From an uncultured Hyphomicrobiales bacterium (lineage in GTDB: Bacteria > Pseudomonadota > Alphaproteobacteria > Rhizobiales > Beijerinckiaceae): a stretch of DNA of 6,728 nt. The notes beneath the pieces are model-generated. The model searched no databases, was not told the DNA's origin, and saw only the letters and a program-made list of their open reading frames with translations. The position numbers and the translations under genes were made by a program. Shown one piece after another: positions 6,693-6,728 of the stretch; position 1 is the stretch's first letter, and the number at the start of each line of letters is the position of its first letter. Location of the stretch: assembly GCA_903903935.1 (NCBI GenBank), contig CAIVAX010000470.1, forward strand, positions 1-6,728. The letters are read 5' to 3'.

Positions 6693-6717
6693 GCTGATCG
6701 AACAGCTTTAGTTGAGA

Positions 6718-6726
6718 TAAGAAGGA
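6718..6726 (+). promoter_or_regulatory. Possible ribosome binding site of a divergent gene beyond the edge
   Basis: The window ends with TAAGAAGGA followed by AA on the plus strand, a close match to the TAAGGAGGT complement of the 16S rRNA tail. If an ATG follows within about 5-10 bases, a gene divergent from the zeta gene starts just right of the window. No start codon is visible here, so this is suggestive only. Confidence 0.3.
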
Positions 6727-6728
6727 AA

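Overview
The window reads as an ordinary stretch of an alphaproteobacterial chromosome. The best guess is a member of, or close to, Hyphomicrobiales (Rhizobiales). This rests on three things: the clustered 2-oxoglutarate dehydrogenase genes sucA-sucB-lpd; the character of the E1 and E2 proteins, including an E1 insert around window residues 255-310 and an E2 subunit-binding domain of the type I recall from rhizobial and Brucella proteins; and a zeta-type (DUF1476) inhibitor of the F1-ATPase, a family essentially confined to Alphaproteobacteria. Base composition looks intermediate by eye, lower than in most Rhizobiales, so genus or family cannot be named.

Layout. Positions 1-1980 (+) hold the C-terminal two thirds of sucA (E1o), cut by the left edge. 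sucB (E2o, 2043-3245) and lpd (E3, 3319-4716) follow on the same strand with gaps of 62 and 73 bases and no obvious terminator, so they probably form one operon. After 45 bases comes an unrecognised small membrane protein gene (4762-5319, +). It meets xerC (minus strand, about 6313 to 5324) tail to tail with only 4 bases between stop codons. Upstream of xerC on the same minus strand is the zeta/DUF1476 gene (6678 to 6355), probably co-transcribed with xerC. The last 36 bases (6693-6728) are non-coding and end in a strong plus-strand Shine-Dalgarno-like sequence, which may belong to a divergent gene beyond the edge.

How the genes work together. SucA decarboxylates 2-oxoglutarate on thiamine diphosphate. 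SucB carries the succinyl group on its lipoyl lysine to CoA. Lpd reoxidises the lipoyl group and passes electrons to NAD+. Together they form the NADH-producing 2-oxoglutarate to succinyl-CoA step of the TCA cycle. The zeta protein acts at the other end of energy metabolism, preventing wasteful ATP hydrolysis by the F1FO enzyme. XerC is housekeeping, resolving chromosome dimers with XerD.

I found no mobile element, CRISPR array, tRNA, rRNA or defence-type cassette, and no convincing undescribed system. The points worth a second look are small-scale: a duplicated start region making a five-codon leader overlapping the membrane protein gene, a 12-base perfect palindrome there, a hairpin that may set the ribosome-binding spacing of sucB, an arginine-poor E2 binding domain, a slippery A7 run in xerC, and the pairing of the zeta gene with xerC.
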